From Pseudomonas brassicacearum (GTDB taxonomy: Bacteria > Pseudomonadota > Gammaproteobacteria > Pseudomonadales > Pseudomonadaceae), in contig NZ_MOBJ01000001.1 in NCBI RefSeq assembly GCF_003732225.1, positions 1 to 64,000 on the forward strand: a stretch of 64,000 nt of DNA, written 5' to 3'. Both the position numbers and the translations under genes were made by a program. Shown one piece after another: positions 38,037 to 48,166 of the stretch. The notes beneath the pieces are model-generated. The model was given only the letters and a program-made list of their open reading frames with translations, made no database searches and had not been told where the DNA came from. How positions within the stretch are numbered: position 1 is the first letter of the stretch; the number at the start of each line of letters is the position of its first letter.

Positions 38037-38464
38037 CAGGGCTTCGGCGCCGCCTCAACGGTGGTCATGCGCAAGTGCGTGAAACCCAGCTTGCCCGCGG
38101 CATCCATTGCGGTGATGACGGCCTGATGCTGGGTTTTGCCATCGGCGCTGATGGACAGCGGCAAGTGGGTGTCGCCATTCGATTCTTTCGTCAAGGCGTC
38201 GATCAGGCTGGCCAGATCGTTCTTCGGCAACAATTGGTTGTTGACCGAAAACACCCCGTCGGCGCTGATGGCGATGTCCAACTGCTTGGTCTGCTGGTCT
38301 TCAGCAGGCGATCCGCTGACAGCCTCCGGCAGGTCGACGCGCAACTGGGTTTCACGGGTAAAGGTGGTGGTCACAACGAAAAACAGCAGCAGGACAAACA
38401 CCACGTCAATCAGCGACACGAGGTTGATGTCCACGTTCTCCCGTTGCTTGCGGCGAAACTTCAC
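38036..38464 (-). CDS. exbD: Biopolymer transport protein ExbD/TolR family
   Basis: 142 residues with one N-terminal membrane helix (about 17-38) bearing the proton-pathway Asp in [14 protein letters not shown] and a periplasmic domain. Forms the stator with ExbB, harvesting proton motive force. The lpxK/kdsB neighbourhood (as PA2982) suggests an envelope role; no tonB gene is adjacent. Overlaps exbB by 4 bases. Confidence 0.92.
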   Translation of the reverse strand: MKFRRKQRENVDINLVSLIDVVFVLLLFFVVTTTFTRETQLRVDLPEAVSGSPAEDQQTKQLDIAISADGVFSVNNQLLPKNDLASLIDALTKESNGDTHLPLSISADGKTQHQAVITAMDAAGKLGFTHLRMTTVEAAPKP

Positions 38465-39096
38465 GCTTTGCCCTCAGCCAGATCAACGTCACGGTCGCCC
38501 TGCACCACTTCAACCAACTTGATGGCTTCCTGCTCCATGCCCACGACGAGTTCATCGATGCGCCGTTGCAGGAACCGGTGGAAGAACACCGACGGGATAC
38601 CGACGATCAGGCCCGAAGCCGTGGTGATCAAGGCTTTGGAAATACCCCCGGCCAGCACCGCGGCGTTGGTGGTCATGCCCGTGCCCATGAACGAACTGAA
38701 GATATCGATCATGCCCAACACCGTGCCGAGCAGCCCCAGCAACGGCGCCATGGCGGCGATGGTGCCCAGCGCGTTGATGTAGCGCTCCAGCTCGTGGATC
38801 ACCCGGGCAGCGGCTTCTTCGATGCACTCTTTCATGATCTCGCGACCATGCTTGGAGTTGGCCAGGCCCGCCGCAAGGATCTCGCCCAACGGCGAGTTGG
38901 CGCGCAGTTCCTTGAGTTTTTCCTTATTGAGTTGCTTGTCCTTGATCCAGACCCAGACCTGCCCGAGCAAATGCTCCGGGGTTACACGGCTGGCTCGCAA
39001 GGTCCAGAGACGTTCAGCAACGATCGCCATTGCCGCGATGGAACTCAGAATGATCGGCAGCATCATCCAGCCGCCGGATTTGACCAATTCCCACAC
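38461..39096 (-). CDS. exbB: MotA/TolQ/ExbB family proton channel protein
   Basis: 211 residues with three membrane segments and the conserved GTVLGMIDIF and GISKALITTASGLIVGIP helices that line the proton path. GTG 39096 (MWELVKSGGWMM) with GAGGGGA 8 bases upstream gives the same length as I recall for PA2983. The longer frame to 39165 reads through the promoter region and lacks a ribosome site. Confidence 0.92.
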   Translation of the reverse strand: MWELVKSGGWMMLPIILSSIAAMAIVAERLWTLRASRVTPEHLLGQVWVWIKDKQLNKEKLKELRANSPLGEILAAGLANSKHGREIMKECIEEAAARVIHELERYINALGTIAAMAPLLGLLGTVLGMIDIFSSFMGTGMTTNAAVLAGGISKALITTASGLIVGIPSVFFHRFLQRRIDELVVGMEQEAIKLVEVVQGDRDVDLAEGKA

Positions 39097-39206
39097 AGTG
39101 ACAGTCCCCTCGAAAAAGTCCGCCACTTTAACATACAGACTCGACAGAGCGACCCGGCACGCCACAGACCGTGTGTCGCATGGCGCGCCGCGCCGATGAC
39201 TGGCGG

Positions 39207-41441
39207 CTATTGGCTGACGGGCGGCGGGTCACGCCAGAAACGTGATTGCTGACGCAATGATTCGGGCGCCTCGAACGCCCCCAGACGCAAACGCAAGGCG
39301 CCCTGTTCGGCGCTGTCATAGACCTGCATGCCCAACCTGCGATAACGCGCCAGCACTTGAGGATGGGGATGACCGAACGAATTGTCGTGCCCGCGAGAAA
39401 TCAATACGGCTTTGGGGGCCAGCGCCGTGAGAAAGACCATCGACGACGAACTGCGACTACCGTGATGCGGCGCCTGTAGCCAGTCGGTTGAGACAGCCAG
39501 CGGACTCTCCAGCAACGCCTGCTCGGCGCGGGCATCAATGTCGCCGGTCAGCAGCAAGCGTTCACCATTGGCTTCGACTTGCAGGACGCAGGACTTCTGG
39601 TTGCTTTCGCTCGCCTCGGACCATTGCCAAAGCATAAAACCCACACCGTCCCACTCCCAGCGTTGACCGCTCTCACAGGCGTGCGCATGCAACTCGGCCG
39701 GCAGCGCTTGAGGATCACCGCTGAGCACCCGCGTCACCGGCAATCCGTTTGAAACCGAGCGCGCACCACCGGCGTGATCGGCATCGGCGTGACTGATCAG
39801 CATCACATCCAGCGTGCGCACTCCTAGCTTGCGCAACGACGGCAATACCACCCGCTCACCCAAGTCAAAATCACCGAAACGCGGACCGGCGTCGTAGAGC
39901 AACGTGTGATGACGCGTGCGGACCACTATGGCCAGGCCTTGCCCGACGTCCAGCTGCCAGATTTCGGCCATACCCTCAGGCACGGTTCTGAGTGGCGGGA
40001 ACACCATCAACAGCAACATCGGCCAGCCCAACACCCGCATGGGCAAGCCTTTGGGCAGCAACAGCAGAAAAGCGCCGAAAGCACTTATCCCCCAGGCCCA
40101 GAGCGGAATCGCCGGTGCAACCCATGCCGGTATCTGCCCAGCCACCAACGCCAGGCCGTTGAACAGAACATCGAGCAAGCCACCGGCCAGCCACAACAGC
40201 CCCTCACCGACATAAGGCAGCGGCAACAGCAACGTCCCCAGCAAGGCCGGGGGCAACACCACCAGGCTGATCCACGGCACGGCCAGCAGATTGGTCAACG
40301 GGCCACTGAGACTGATGGGCAAACCGAGTATCAGCAGCAACGGACACAAGCCAATTGCGATCAGCCATTGCGCGCGCGTCCAGGTTTGCCACCAGCGCCA
40401 GGCGCCCAGGCGGCCGCCGAAGGTGAAAACCAGCACCGCCACGGCCGCAAACGACAACCAGAACCCCGGTTGCAAACTGGCCAGCGGCTCAAGCAATAGC
40501 ACTGCATTCAACGCCAACAGCAATGGCCACCAGGCACCCAGATGGCGAAACCGCAGGCGCCATAACAACACCAGACCGATCATCACGCAGGCTCTGCGCA
40601 CCGGCACCTCAAACCCCGCCAGCAGTCCATAACCGAGCGCCGCCGCGAATGCCATGCCGCAGGCCCAGGGCAACCAGGGTAATCTTTGCGGCCACAGGCC
40701 ATAACGCGCCAATCCGGCAATCAGCAGGTAAACCATCCCGGCCAGCAAACCGATGTGCTGCCCGGAGATCACCAGCAAATGCACGGTGCCGGTGTCTTGC
40801 AATACACGCCAGTCTTCGCTGCTCAATCCGGATCCGTCGCCCAACACCAATGCGGCCAACGCCCCCGCACGACCCTGGGCATCAACCGCCAGCAAGCGCT
40901 GACGAATAGCATCACGCCAAGCCCCCTGTGCGGGTCGGAGCAATTGTCCGTCCTTGACGCTTCCCGTCGCGCCAATGCGTTGCGCCAACAGCCAGGCGTC
41001 GTAATCAAAGGCCTGCGGATTGAGCAGGCCCGTGGGGCGCTTCAATTTCACCGCCAGTCGCCAGCGCTCACCGCTGCTGACGGTCGGCCCACCGTACCAG
41101 GCCAACCGCATCAGCCTCGGCAATTGTGTGCGCCGCGCCGCGCCATCGGCCAATTCGAAACGCGCCACGCCTTGCGCGTTCTGCGGCAAGCCGACGACTC
41201 GTCCTTCGACCCAGCGGGTTTGCCCGTCGAGGTCCGGCGCCAAACGATCTGCCAAAGCCCAGTGCGCACTGGCACACGCCCAGCTGAAACCGAACAGAAA
41301 AAACGCCAGTGGATACGTGCGAAACGGCAACAGCATCAATGCCAGTACGGGTAATAACAGCAGTAACCCGACCGGTGGCAACACCGGTAAAAAACGCAAG
41401 GCCAACAGACCCAACGCGAGCGCCAACATCCCTGTGCGCAT
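39207..41441 (-). CDS. comEC: DNA internalization competence protein ComEC/Rec2
   Basis: Inner-membrane channel for uptake of single-stranded DNA. 744 residues: several N-terminal membrane helices, an OB-like DUF4131 region (about 60-180), the Competence domain with VISGQHIGLLAGMVY, more helices, and a C-terminal metallo-beta-lactamase domain with HADADHAGG and HHGSRSSSS. All parts look intact, which suggests natural transformation could be possible if other genes are present. Confidence 0.94.
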   Translation of the reverse strand: MRTGMLALALGLLALRFLPVLPPVGLLLLLPVLALMLLPFRTYPLAFFLFGFSWACASAHWALADRLAPDLDGQTRWVEGRVVGLPQNAQGVARFELADGAARRTQLPRLMRLAWYGGPTVSSGERWRLAVKLKRPTGLLNPQAFDYDAWLLAQRIGATGSVKDGQLLRPAQGAWRDAIRQRLLAVDAQGRAGALAALVLGDGSGLSSEDWRVLQDTGTVHLLVISGQHIGLLAGMVYLLIAGLARYGLWPQRLPWLPWACGMAFAAALGYGLLAGFEVPVRRACVMIGLVLLWRLRFRHLGAWWPLLLALNAVLLLEPLASLQPGFWLSFAAVAVLVFTFGGRLGAWRWWQTWTRAQWLIAIGLCPLLLILGLPISLSGPLTNLLAVPWISLVVLPPALLGTLLLPLPYVGEGLLWLAGGLLDVLFNGLALVAGQIPAWVAPAIPLWAWGISAFGAFLLLLPKGLPMRVLGWPMLLLMVFPPLRTVPEGMAEIWQLDVGQGLAIVVRTRHHTLLYDAGPRFGDFDLGERVVLPSLRKLGVRTLDVMLISHADADHAGGARSVSNGLPVTRVLSGDPQALPAELHAHACESGQRWEWDGVGFMLWQWSEASESNQKSCVLQVEANGERLLLTGDIDARAEQALLESPLAVSTDWLQAPHHGSRSSSSMVFLTALAPKAVLISRGHDNSFGHPHPQVLARYRRLGMQVYDSAEQGALRLRLGAFEAPESLRQQSRFWRDPPPVSQ

Positions 41442-41576
41442 TAGCCTGTCCTTGAGAGTCCCTCCTCTTGGATTAGCCGAGTTACCAAAGTCCGCGTTTA
41501 TTAATTGTCACAAAGTCTGAACTGGCGCTCAGTAGAATCCGGGCATACTTGCCGCTTGAACCGACCGAGAAGCCTT

Positions 41577-42095
41577 ATGCCCCGGCGCTTATTCAAACGT
41601 TACATGCCAGACCCGACCAGCATTCGGGAACACAAATCCTTACGCTTTCTCGGCACGCTGCTGCACGACCCGAACCTCTGGCACCTCAATCGGCATTCGG
41701 TTGCGCGCGCCATGGCGATTGGAGTGTTCGCCGCGTTTCTACCGATTCCGTTGCAAATGCTGGTGGCGGCAATGCTCGCCATTTGGGTGCGAGGCAATAT
41801 TCCGATCGCGGTGAGTCTGGTCTGGCTGACCAACCCAATCACCATGCCCGTGGTGTTTTACTGCACCTATCAGACCGGCGCCTGGCTGATGGATGTCCCC
41901 GCCCGCAGCTTGCCGGATGAGCTGACCTGGGAATGGATCAGCGGTGAGCTGTCGACCCTTTGGCAACCGTTTCTACTGGGCTCGGTGGTGGCCGGGCTGG
42001 TGCTCGGCGCGCTGGCCTACTGCCTGACCATGACCTACTGGCGCTGGTGGGTGGGTCGACAATGGAAGCGGCGCAGGCAAAACCGGATGCTCTGA
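41577..42095 (+). CDS. DUF2062 membrane protein
   Basis: 172 residues with three or four membrane segments and the DUF2062 signature (SVARAMAIGVFAAFLPIPLQ, then LVWLTNPITMPVVFY). Function unknown. ATG 41577 is chosen by homology (MPRRLFKRYMP); the frame opens further upstream without support. Divergent from comEC, as PA2984/PA2985. Confidence 0.9.
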   Translation: MPRRLFKRYMPDPTSIREHKSLRFLGTLLHDPNLWHLNRHSVARAMAIGVFAAFLPIPLQMLVAAMLAIWVRGNIPIAVSLVWLTNPITMPVVFYCTYQTGAWLMDVPARSLPDELTWEWISGELSTLWQPFLLGSVVAGLVLGALAYCLTMTYWRWWVGRQWKRRRQNRML

Positions 42096-42100
42096 ATGCA

Positions 42101-42129
42101 AAACGGCCTCCTGAGTGGAGGCCGTTTTT
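42101..42129 (+). terminator. Terminator after the DUF2062 gene
   Basis: Perfect 11-base stem AAACGGCCTCC (42101-42111) with GGAGGCCGTTT (42117-42127), 5-base loop, then a T run, 5 bases after the stop. Confidence 0.9.
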
Positions 42130-42150
42130 ATTGCTGTGTCTGGGCTGACG

Positions 42151-42246
42151 CCATCGCGAGCAGGCTCGCTCCCACATAGGCTCTGTGTCGATCACAAATT
42201 ATGTGGGAACACCAATCCAGTGTGGGAGCGAGCCTGCTCGCGATGG
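42151..42246. repeat. REP doublet (REPIN), GTGGGAGCGAGC family
   Basis: Perfect 26-base arms 42151-42176 and 42221-42246 (TGTGGGAGCGAGCCTGCTCG and 6 more) in opposite orientation with a 44-base spacer, the same spacer length as in the copy at 106-195. Lies between convergent genes. Confidence 0.88.
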
Positions 42247-42265
42247 CAGGCGGCGCGGTCGCCCC

Positions 42266-43045
42266 TTATGTGCGCATTCCGCGACCGCTGACCAGCAACC
42301 GCGCGCAACCGATGTACAACACCACGGTCGCCACCAGCATGAAGGTAATGGCGATGCTGATCTTGATGTCCGAGACGCCGAGGATGCCGTAACGGAAAGC
42401 GTTGACCATGTGCAGCACCGGGTTGGCCAGTGACACGGTCTGCCAGAACGGTGGCAGCAGGCTGATCGAGTAGAACACCCCGCCCAGGTAGGTCAACGGT
42501 GTCAGCACGAACGTCGGGATAATCGAGATGTCGTCGAAGTTGCGCGCGAACACTGCGTTGATGAAACCCAGCAGCGAGAAAATCGTAGCCGTCAGCAACA
42601 CCACCAGCAGGGTAATCCCCAAATGGTGCACTTGCAGGTGAGTGAAGAACAGCGAAAGCAGCGTCACGATCACGCCCACTGCCAAACCGCGCAGCACCCC
42701 GCCCACGGTGTAGCCGATCAGAATGGTGTGCGGCGAAACCGGTGAAACCATCAACTCCTCGATCGAGCGCTGGAATTTGCTGCCGAAGAAGCTCGAGACC
42801 ACATTGCCGTAGGCGTTGGTGATCACCGACATCATGATCAGACCCGGCACGATGTATTCCATATAGGTGAAGCCACCCATATCACCGATTTGCCGGCCAA
42901 TCAGATTGCCGAAGATCACGAAGTACAGAACCATGGTGATCGCCGGCGGCAGCAGGGTTTGCGGCCAGATCCGGGTAAAGCGCCGGACTTCACGGTAAAC
43001 GATGGTATTGAGCGCGACGAGGTTGGGTTTCAGTTCGGAACTCAT
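42266..43045 (-). CDS. ABC-2 type transporter permease (YadH-like)
   Basis: 259 residues with six membrane segments and the ABC-2 signature (ISIIPTFVLTPLTYLGGVFYS). Works with the ATPase encoded just upstream, whose stop overlaps this ATG (ATGA). YadGH-type exporters are widespread; the substrate is unknown. Confidence 0.9.
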   Translation of the reverse strand: MSSELKPNLVALNTIVYREVRRFTRIWPQTLLPPAITMVLYFVIFGNLIGRQIGDMGGFTYMEYIVPGLIMMSVITNAYGNVVSSFFGSKFQRSIEELMVSPVSPHTILIGYTVGGVLRGLAVGVIVTLLSLFFTHLQVHHLGITLLVVLLTATIFSLLGFINAVFARNFDDISIIPTFVLTPLTYLGGVFYSISLLPPFWQTVSLANPVLHMVNAFRYGILGVSDIKISIAITFMLVATVVLYIGCARLLVSGRGMRT

Positions 43046-43974
43046 ACGGCCACCTTCGCCAGATTTTTCTCCACCAGAGACACGAACAGCTCCTCGAGGC
43101 GATTGGTTTTGTTGCGCAGGCTCAGCACTTCGATGTTCTGCATGGCCAACTGACTGAACAACGCGGTGATGCCGACGGCCTTATCGACCTGGACTTCCAG
43201 TGTATGGCTGTCGAGCAGGCGGGTCGGATAGCCGTTCAGTTGCGGCGCGACCGTCATGTCGTGCTTCAGGTCCAGCAGGAACGTCTCGACATGCAGCTGG
43301 CTGAGCAGGTTACGCATGCTGGTGTTTTCGACGATGGTGCCGTGGTCGATGATGCCGATGTTGCGGCACAACTGCTCAGCCTCTTCCAGGTAATGCGTGG
43401 TGAGGATGATGGTGATGCCTTTCTGGTTCAGCTCGGTGAGGAAGGTCCACATCGAGCGACGCAGTTCGATGTCCACGCCGGCAGTCGGTTCGTCGAGGAT
43501 CAACAGACGCGGTTCATGCACCAACGCACGCGCGATCATCAGACGACGCTTCATGCCACCCGACAGTGAACGCGACGGCACATCGCGCTTGTCCCACAGG
43601 CCGAGCTGGGTCAGGTATTGCTCGGCGCGTTCCTTGGCGACTTTGGGCGGGATACCGTAGTAACCGGCTTGAGTCACGACAATGTCGAAGGTCTTTTCAA
43701 ACTGGTTGAAATTGAATTCCTGCGGCACCACACCGATACAGCGCTTGAGCGCGGCAGGGTTGCGGTCCAGGTCATGGCCAAAGATATTCACCGTTCCGCT
43801 GGTCTTGTTCACCAGGGTCGAGAGAATGCCGATGGTCGTGGATTTGCCGGCGCCGTTGGGGCCGAGCAAGGCAAAAAAGTCACCTTCGGCGACATCCAGA
43901 TCGATACCACTCAAGGCCTGGAAACCGTTGCCGTAGGTTTTGGTTAGCTGCCGGATGGACAGAGCAGAACTCAT
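43042..43974 (-). CDS. ABC transporter ATP-binding protein (YadG-like)
   Basis: 310 residues with Walker A GPNGAGKST, signature LSGGMKRRL, Walker B LLILDEPTAG and the switch His in TTHYLEEAE. The C-terminal 80 residues form an extra regulatory domain typical of ABC-2 drug/polysaccharide exporters. ATG 43974 is used; six extra in-frame codons upstream begin with TTG. Confidence 0.92.
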   Translation of the reverse strand: MSSALSIRQLTKTYGNGFQALSGIDLDVAEGDFFALLGPNGAGKSTTIGILSTLVNKTSGTVNIFGHDLDRNPAALKRCIGVVPQEFNFNQFEKTFDIVVTQAGYYGIPPKVAKERAEQYLTQLGLWDKRDVPSRSLSGGMKRRLMIARALVHEPRLLILDEPTAGVDIELRRSMWTFLTELNQKGITIILTTHYLEEAEQLCRNIGIIDHGTIVENTSMRNLLSQLHVETFLLDLKHDMTVAPQLNGYPTRLLDSHTLEVQVDKAVGITALFSQLAMQNIEVLSLRNKTNRLEELFVSLVEKNLAKVAV

Positions 43975-44107
43975 ATCGGATTTACGCACCAAGAAGGGAA
44001 GTCAGGAATAAATAAGAGCAAGCGGCGATCAATGCAACCGCGGCGCATAAACGCAATGGTGCTTGGCGACGCAGCACAAGTACAGTCACGTGTGTTGATA
44101 GTCAGTA

Positions 44108-44731
44108 TTAAGTCAACGCGGTCATGACCGCTTTTTGATAAGCCGGACGTTGCTTGAGACGCGCATACCAGGCTTGCAGATGAGGCATTGGCGCTCGCTC
44201 GATGGGCATCTCGAACCAGGCATAGATGAAGCTGCCCAGAGGAATGTCGCCCACACCGATCTCGTCGCCCGACAAATACGGCTTCTGCGCCAATGCCTGA
44301 TCGACCATCGACAACAATTGTTCGCAGACTTTCTGCGCCGCGTTGATCGCGACCCAATCCTGCTGATCTGCCGGAGTACGCAATACGCCCCAGAATACCT
44401 GGCGGAACGGTTCGGCAAACGACGAAGTGGTCCAGTCCATCCACTTTTCAGCGGCTGCCCGGGCCTGCACATCGGCCGGATACCAGTTCGAATCAGCAGC
44501 GTGACGGGCGGCCAGGTAACGCACGATGGTATTGGATTCCCACAGCACAAAACCGTCGTCTTCGATCACCGGGATGCGGCCATTGGGGTTCATCGCCCGG
44601 TATTCTGGCGTGTCGACCACACCAAACGCCCCGCCCGCATCCTGCGTTTCGTAGCTCAGCCCGAGTTCCTCGGCGCACCACAGGGCCTTTCTGACATTCG
44701 ACGAATTTTTCCGACCCCAGATCTTCAGCAT
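44108..44731 (-). CDS. Glutathione S-transferase family protein
   Basis: 207 residues: thioredoxin-fold N-terminal domain (about 1-80; catalytic Ser in GRKNSSNVRKALW, and the GSH-binding NPNGRIPVIEDDGFVLWES) and a helical C-terminal domain. Substrate unknown. The roughly 130 bases before the ABC gene hold nothing I can name. Confidence 0.92.
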   Translation of the reverse strand: MLKIWGRKNSSNVRKALWCAEELGLSYETQDAGGAFGVVDTPEYRAMNPNGRIPVIEDDGFVLWESNTIVRYLAARHAADSNWYPADVQARAAAEKWMDWTTSSFAEPFRQVFWGVLRTPADQQDWVAINAAQKVCEQLLSMVDQALAQKPYLSGDEIGVGDIPLGSFIYAWFEMPIERAPMPHLQAWYARLKQRPAYQKAVMTALT

Positions 44732-44776
44732 GACCGCTCCTCAATGGATGAATGCCGGAGCAGTCTACGCCCCGGA

Positions 44777-45436
44777 TCAGCCGTGACTCAAATCGCTCTG
44801 GATGTCGCCCAACAGGGCTGGCGACAGCTCACCGAACAAATGCGGGTAGAGTTTTTCCAGGTACTCGAAGAAGAACGCTTCGGGTACATCGGCGAACTGG
44901 CCGTGATCGACCAGGTACTCCATCGACTGCTGCCCCTGGCGATTGAACGGGTGAAACACACTGTCGTTGACCCCGTCGAACTCCAGCGCCGGCACATCGA
45001 ACAACTCACAGAGTTTCTGGTTGAACGCCGGCGTGGCCTTGACCCAGCGACCCTGCAAATACAACTCGGTGTAACCGTGCATGGCGAACACGTCGCTCTT
45101 GAGCAACTCGATCAAGCGCGGGGTCGACAGGTGATTGCGCACATCCGCCAACCCGATCCGCGCCGCGATTCCACAGTGCCGCGCACAACCGGCCAGCAAC
45201 GTGGCCTTGGGCACGCAGTAACTCTCGCCAGTGGCCAGCGCATAACTGCCGCGCAAGGTCGCGGGATCACGGCTGAAGGTGTAAGGGTTGTAACGCACCG
45301 CTTCACGCACGGCGTAGTACAGACTCACCGCCTGCTCGACCGGATCACGGCTGTTGCCGCGATGCTGTTCAGCGAACTCCACCACCGCCGGGTGGTCACT
45401 ATCGATGAAGCGGCCGGGACTCAGATACTCGTGCAT
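44777..45436 (-). CDS. Transglutaminase-like cysteine protease-fold protein
   Basis: 219 residues with the transglutaminase core: Cys in GESYCVPKATLLAGCARHCG, His in FAMHGYTELYLQGRW and Asp/Asn downstream in KATPAFN. Bacterial members act as proteases or peptide modifiers; none of the alternatives can be singled out. ATG 45436 has AGGAGA 8 bases upstream. The frame extends to 45619, but that part overlaps the region shared with the fadE promoter. Confidence 0.85.
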   Translation of the reverse strand: MHEYLSPGRFIDSDHPAVVEFAEQHRGNSRDPVEQAVSLYYAVREAVRYNPYTFSRDPATLRGSYALATGESYCVPKATLLAGCARHCGIAARIGLADVRNHLSTPRLIELLKSDVFAMHGYTELYLQGRWVKATPAFNQKLCELFDVPALEFDGVNDSVFHPFNRQGQQSMEYLVDHGQFADVPEAFFFEYLEKLYPHLFGELSPALLGDIQSDLSHG

Positions 45437-45685
45437 GAGAACAATCTCCTGGGGAAGCCACGAGTCTAGCGACAGACCTAGCACAGAGATAACGACGTTT
45501 CGGCCAAACATCAGAGCTTGTCGCACGCTCAGCGAAGCTTTTTTACGGCGTTCGTCAGCGTTATCACTCACGAAAATCACCGCTGTTTCCCACGATTTCA
45601 AACACATTGCTCTGACCACCCTGTTTTACAGATGCCGTCTAAGCTCTGAAGGTGGTTTTGACCCTGGTTTCACGGAGGATTGAAT

Positions 45686-48133
45686 ATGCTGCTGTTGTGG
45701 ATACTGGTTCTGGTGGTCGGGATTGCCTGGCTGGCTCACCGCCGCATTGCGCCCCTGCCCGTCCTGGGTATCGTGGCTGTCTACCTGCTGGCGATGGGTG
45801 TCTTCAGCCATGCTCGAGGCTGGTTGATGCTGATTTTCTGGATCGTGCTGGCCGCCGTGGCAGTTCCCCTGCTGCTGCCCGAGCTGCGACGCAAATATTT
45901 CAGTGCGCCATTGTTCAACTGGTTCCAGAAAACCCTGCCGCCGATGTCACAAACCGAACGCGATGCCATTGATGCCGGCACCGTCTGGTGGGATGGCGAG
46001 CTGTTCAGCGGTCGTCCGGACTGGAACAAACTGCTGTCCTATCCCAAAGCGCAGTTGAGCGAAGAAGAACAGGCATTCATCGACGGCCCGACCGAAGAAC
46101 TCTGCGCCATGGTCAGCGACTGGCAGATCGGCCAGGCGATGGACTTGCCGGCCGAGGCCTGGACGCACATCAAGCAAAATGGTTTTTTTGCCCTGATCAT
46201 TCCCAAGGAGTTTGGTGGCAAGGGGTTTTCTGCCTATGCCCACTCACAAGTCGCAATGAAACTGGCGACCCGCAGCGGCGACCTGGCCTCCACCGTGATG
46301 GTGCCCAACTCCCTCGGCCCGGCCGAACTGTTGCTGCATTACGGCACCGATGAACAGCGCAACCATTACCTGCCCCGCCTGGCGCGTGGCGACGATATCC
46401 CGTGCTTCGCGTTGACCGGCCCGCTGGCCGGCTCCGATGCGGGCGCCATGCCCGACACCGGGGTGATCTGCAAAGGTGAATGGGAAGGCCAGGAAACCCT
46501 GGGCCTTCGGCTGAACTGGGAAAAACGCTACATCACCCTGGGCCCGGTCGCCACCCTGCTCGGCCTGGCGTTCAAGGCCTATGACCCGGACCATCTGCTG
46601 GGGGACGAGGAAGACCTTGGCATCAGCCTCGCATTGATCCCTACCGACACCGCCGGGGTCGAAATAGGTCGCCGCCACCTGCCCCTCGGCGCCGCGTTCA
46701 TGAACGGCCCGAACTCCGGCAAGGACGTATTCGTGCCGCTGGACTTCCTCATCGGCGGCCAGGAAATGCTCGGCAAAGGCTGGATGATGCTGATGAATTG
46801 CCTGTCGGTCGGACGTTCGATTTCGCTGCCGGCAGTCGGCACTGGCGCGGCCAAGTTCACCAGTCTGGTGACCGGCCAGTACGCTCAGGTTCGCGAACAA
46901 TTCAACGTACCGCTATCTGCCTTCGAAGGGATTCAGGAAGCCATGGCGCGTATCGGCGGCAACGCCTGGATGATGGACGCCGCGCGGATGCTTACCGCCA
47001 ACGCGGTGGATCTTGGCGAAAAACCTTCGGTGCTCTCGGCGATTCTCAAGTATCACCTCACCGAACGCGGTCGCGAATGCATCAGCCACGCCATGGATGT
47101 GCATGGCGGCAAGGCGATCATCATGGGGCCCAATAATTACCTCGGGCGCAGCTGGCAAGGTGCTCCGATCTTCATCACGGTGGAAGGCGCGAACATCCTT
47201 TCACGCAACCTGATGATCTTTGGTCAGGGCGCGATCCGTTGCCATCCGTTTGTGCTCAAGGAAATGGCCCTCGCTGGCCGTGAAGACAAGGACCAGGCAC
47301 TGAAGGAATTCGACGGCCTGCTGCTCAAGCACATCGGTTTCGCCGTGAGCAACGCCGCCAGCACCCTGGTGCTGAACCTCGGCTTCGGGCACTTCGAACA
47401 TGTACCTGGGGACAAACTCAGTCAGGGCTACTTCCGTGCCCTCAACCGTCAGGCCGCGGCATTCGCCCTGCTCGCTGACCTGAGCATGATGCTGCTGGGC
47501 GGTGAACTGAAACGTCGCGAACGCCTGTCGGCCCGACTCGGCGATGTACTGAGCAACCTGTACCTGGCCTCCGCCGCCCTCAAGCGTTACCACGACCTCG
47601 ACTCGCCGGAGCACATGACGCCGCTGTTCGCCTGGGCCATGGAAGAGAGTCTCGGCCAGTCGGAACGAGCACTGGATGAACTACTGAGCAACTTCCCGAG
47701 CAAGGTGCTGGGTTGCCTGTTGCGGGTGATCGTGTTCCCGTTCGGTCGTCGTCACAAAGGGCCGTCGGATAAACTCGGTGCCGAAGTGGCTGCGGTGATT
47801 GGCCGGGCCAAAGGCGACCCGACGCTTGAAGAGTTGCTGGGGGGGTGCTATCGCCCGCAATCGGTCGATGACCCGGTCGGCGCCCTGCAACATGCCTGCA
47901 ACCTGCTGAGCGCTGCACAACCGTTGCAGAAAAAAATGCACATTGCGCTCAAGAGCGGGCAGTTCAAACCGAGTGCCGGGGAGCACGTCATCGACGCCGC
48001 CCTGGAGGCCGGTGTGCTGCAAGCTGCAGAAGCCTATACCTTGCATGAGGCCGAAGCCGCACGGCGCAAAGTGATCGACGTCGATGACTTTTCCAGGGAG
48101 CAGCTTCAGCTGGCTGAGGGCAAGACCCGTTAA
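45686..48133 (+). CDS. fadE: Acyl-CoA dehydrogenase FadE
   Basis: First oxidation step of beta-oxidation. 815 residues, as E. coli FadE (814). Two N-terminal membrane helices (about 1-20 and 28-62) attach it to the inner membrane; then the acyl-CoA dehydrogenase domains (FALTGPLAGSDAGA flavin-contact segment) and a C-terminal DUF1974 domain. ATG 45686 lies 6 bases after GGAGGA; a TTG two codons upstream is unlikely. Same order as PA2815/PA2817. The 249 bases to the divergent transglutaminase gene should hold both promoters, but I see no clear fatty-acid regulator palindrome. Confidence 0.95.
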   Translation: MLLLWILVLVVGIAWLAHRRIAPLPVLGIVAVYLLAMGVFSHARGWLMLIFWIVLAAVAVPLLLPELRRKYFSAPLFNWFQKTLPPMSQTERDAIDAGTVWWDGELFSGRPDWNKLLSYPKAQLSEEEQAFIDGPTEELCAMVSDWQIGQAMDLPAEAWTHIKQNGFFALIIPKEFGGKGFSAYAHSQVAMKLATRSGDLASTVMVPNSLGPAELLLHYGTDEQRNHYLPRLARGDDIPCFALTGPLAGSDAGAMPDTGVICKGEWEGQETLGLRLNWEKRYITLGPVATLLGLAFKAYDPDHLLGDEEDLGISLALIPTDTAGVEIGRRHLPLGAAFMNGPNSGKDVFVPLDFLIGGQEMLGKGWMMLMNCLSVGRSISLPAVGTGAAKFTSLVTGQYAQVREQFNVPLSAFEGIQEAMARIGGNAWMMDAARMLTANAVDLGEKPSVLSAILKYHLTERGRECISHAMDVHGGKAIIMGPNNYLGRSWQGAPIFITVEGANILSRNLMIFGQGAIRCHPFVLKEMALAGREDKDQALKEFDGLLLKHIGFAVSNAASTLVLNLGFGHFEHVPGDKLSQGYFRALNRQAAAFALLADLSMMLLGGELKRRERLSARLGDVLSNLYLASAALKRYHDLDSPEHMTPLFAWAMEESLGQSERALDELLSNFPSKVLGCLLRVIVFPFGRRHKGPSDKLGAEVAAVIGRAKGDPTLEELLGGCYRPQSVDDPVGALQHACNLLSAAQPLQKKMHIALKSGQFKPSAGEHVIDAALEAGVLQAAEAYTLHEAEAARRKVIDVDDFSREQLQLAEGKTR

Positions 48134-48166
48134 CGCGGCGGTTCGTCCGGCGGGTCAATGATGAAA

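Noticed and set aside
44135..45469. 444-codon + strand frame across the GST and transglutaminase-like genes
   Set aside because: It spans two genes with recognisable motifs on the opposite strand and has no domain of its own.
45437..45685. PsrA or FadR operator before fadE
   Set aside because: I looked for a GAAAC..GTTTC-like palindrome and found no convincing one.
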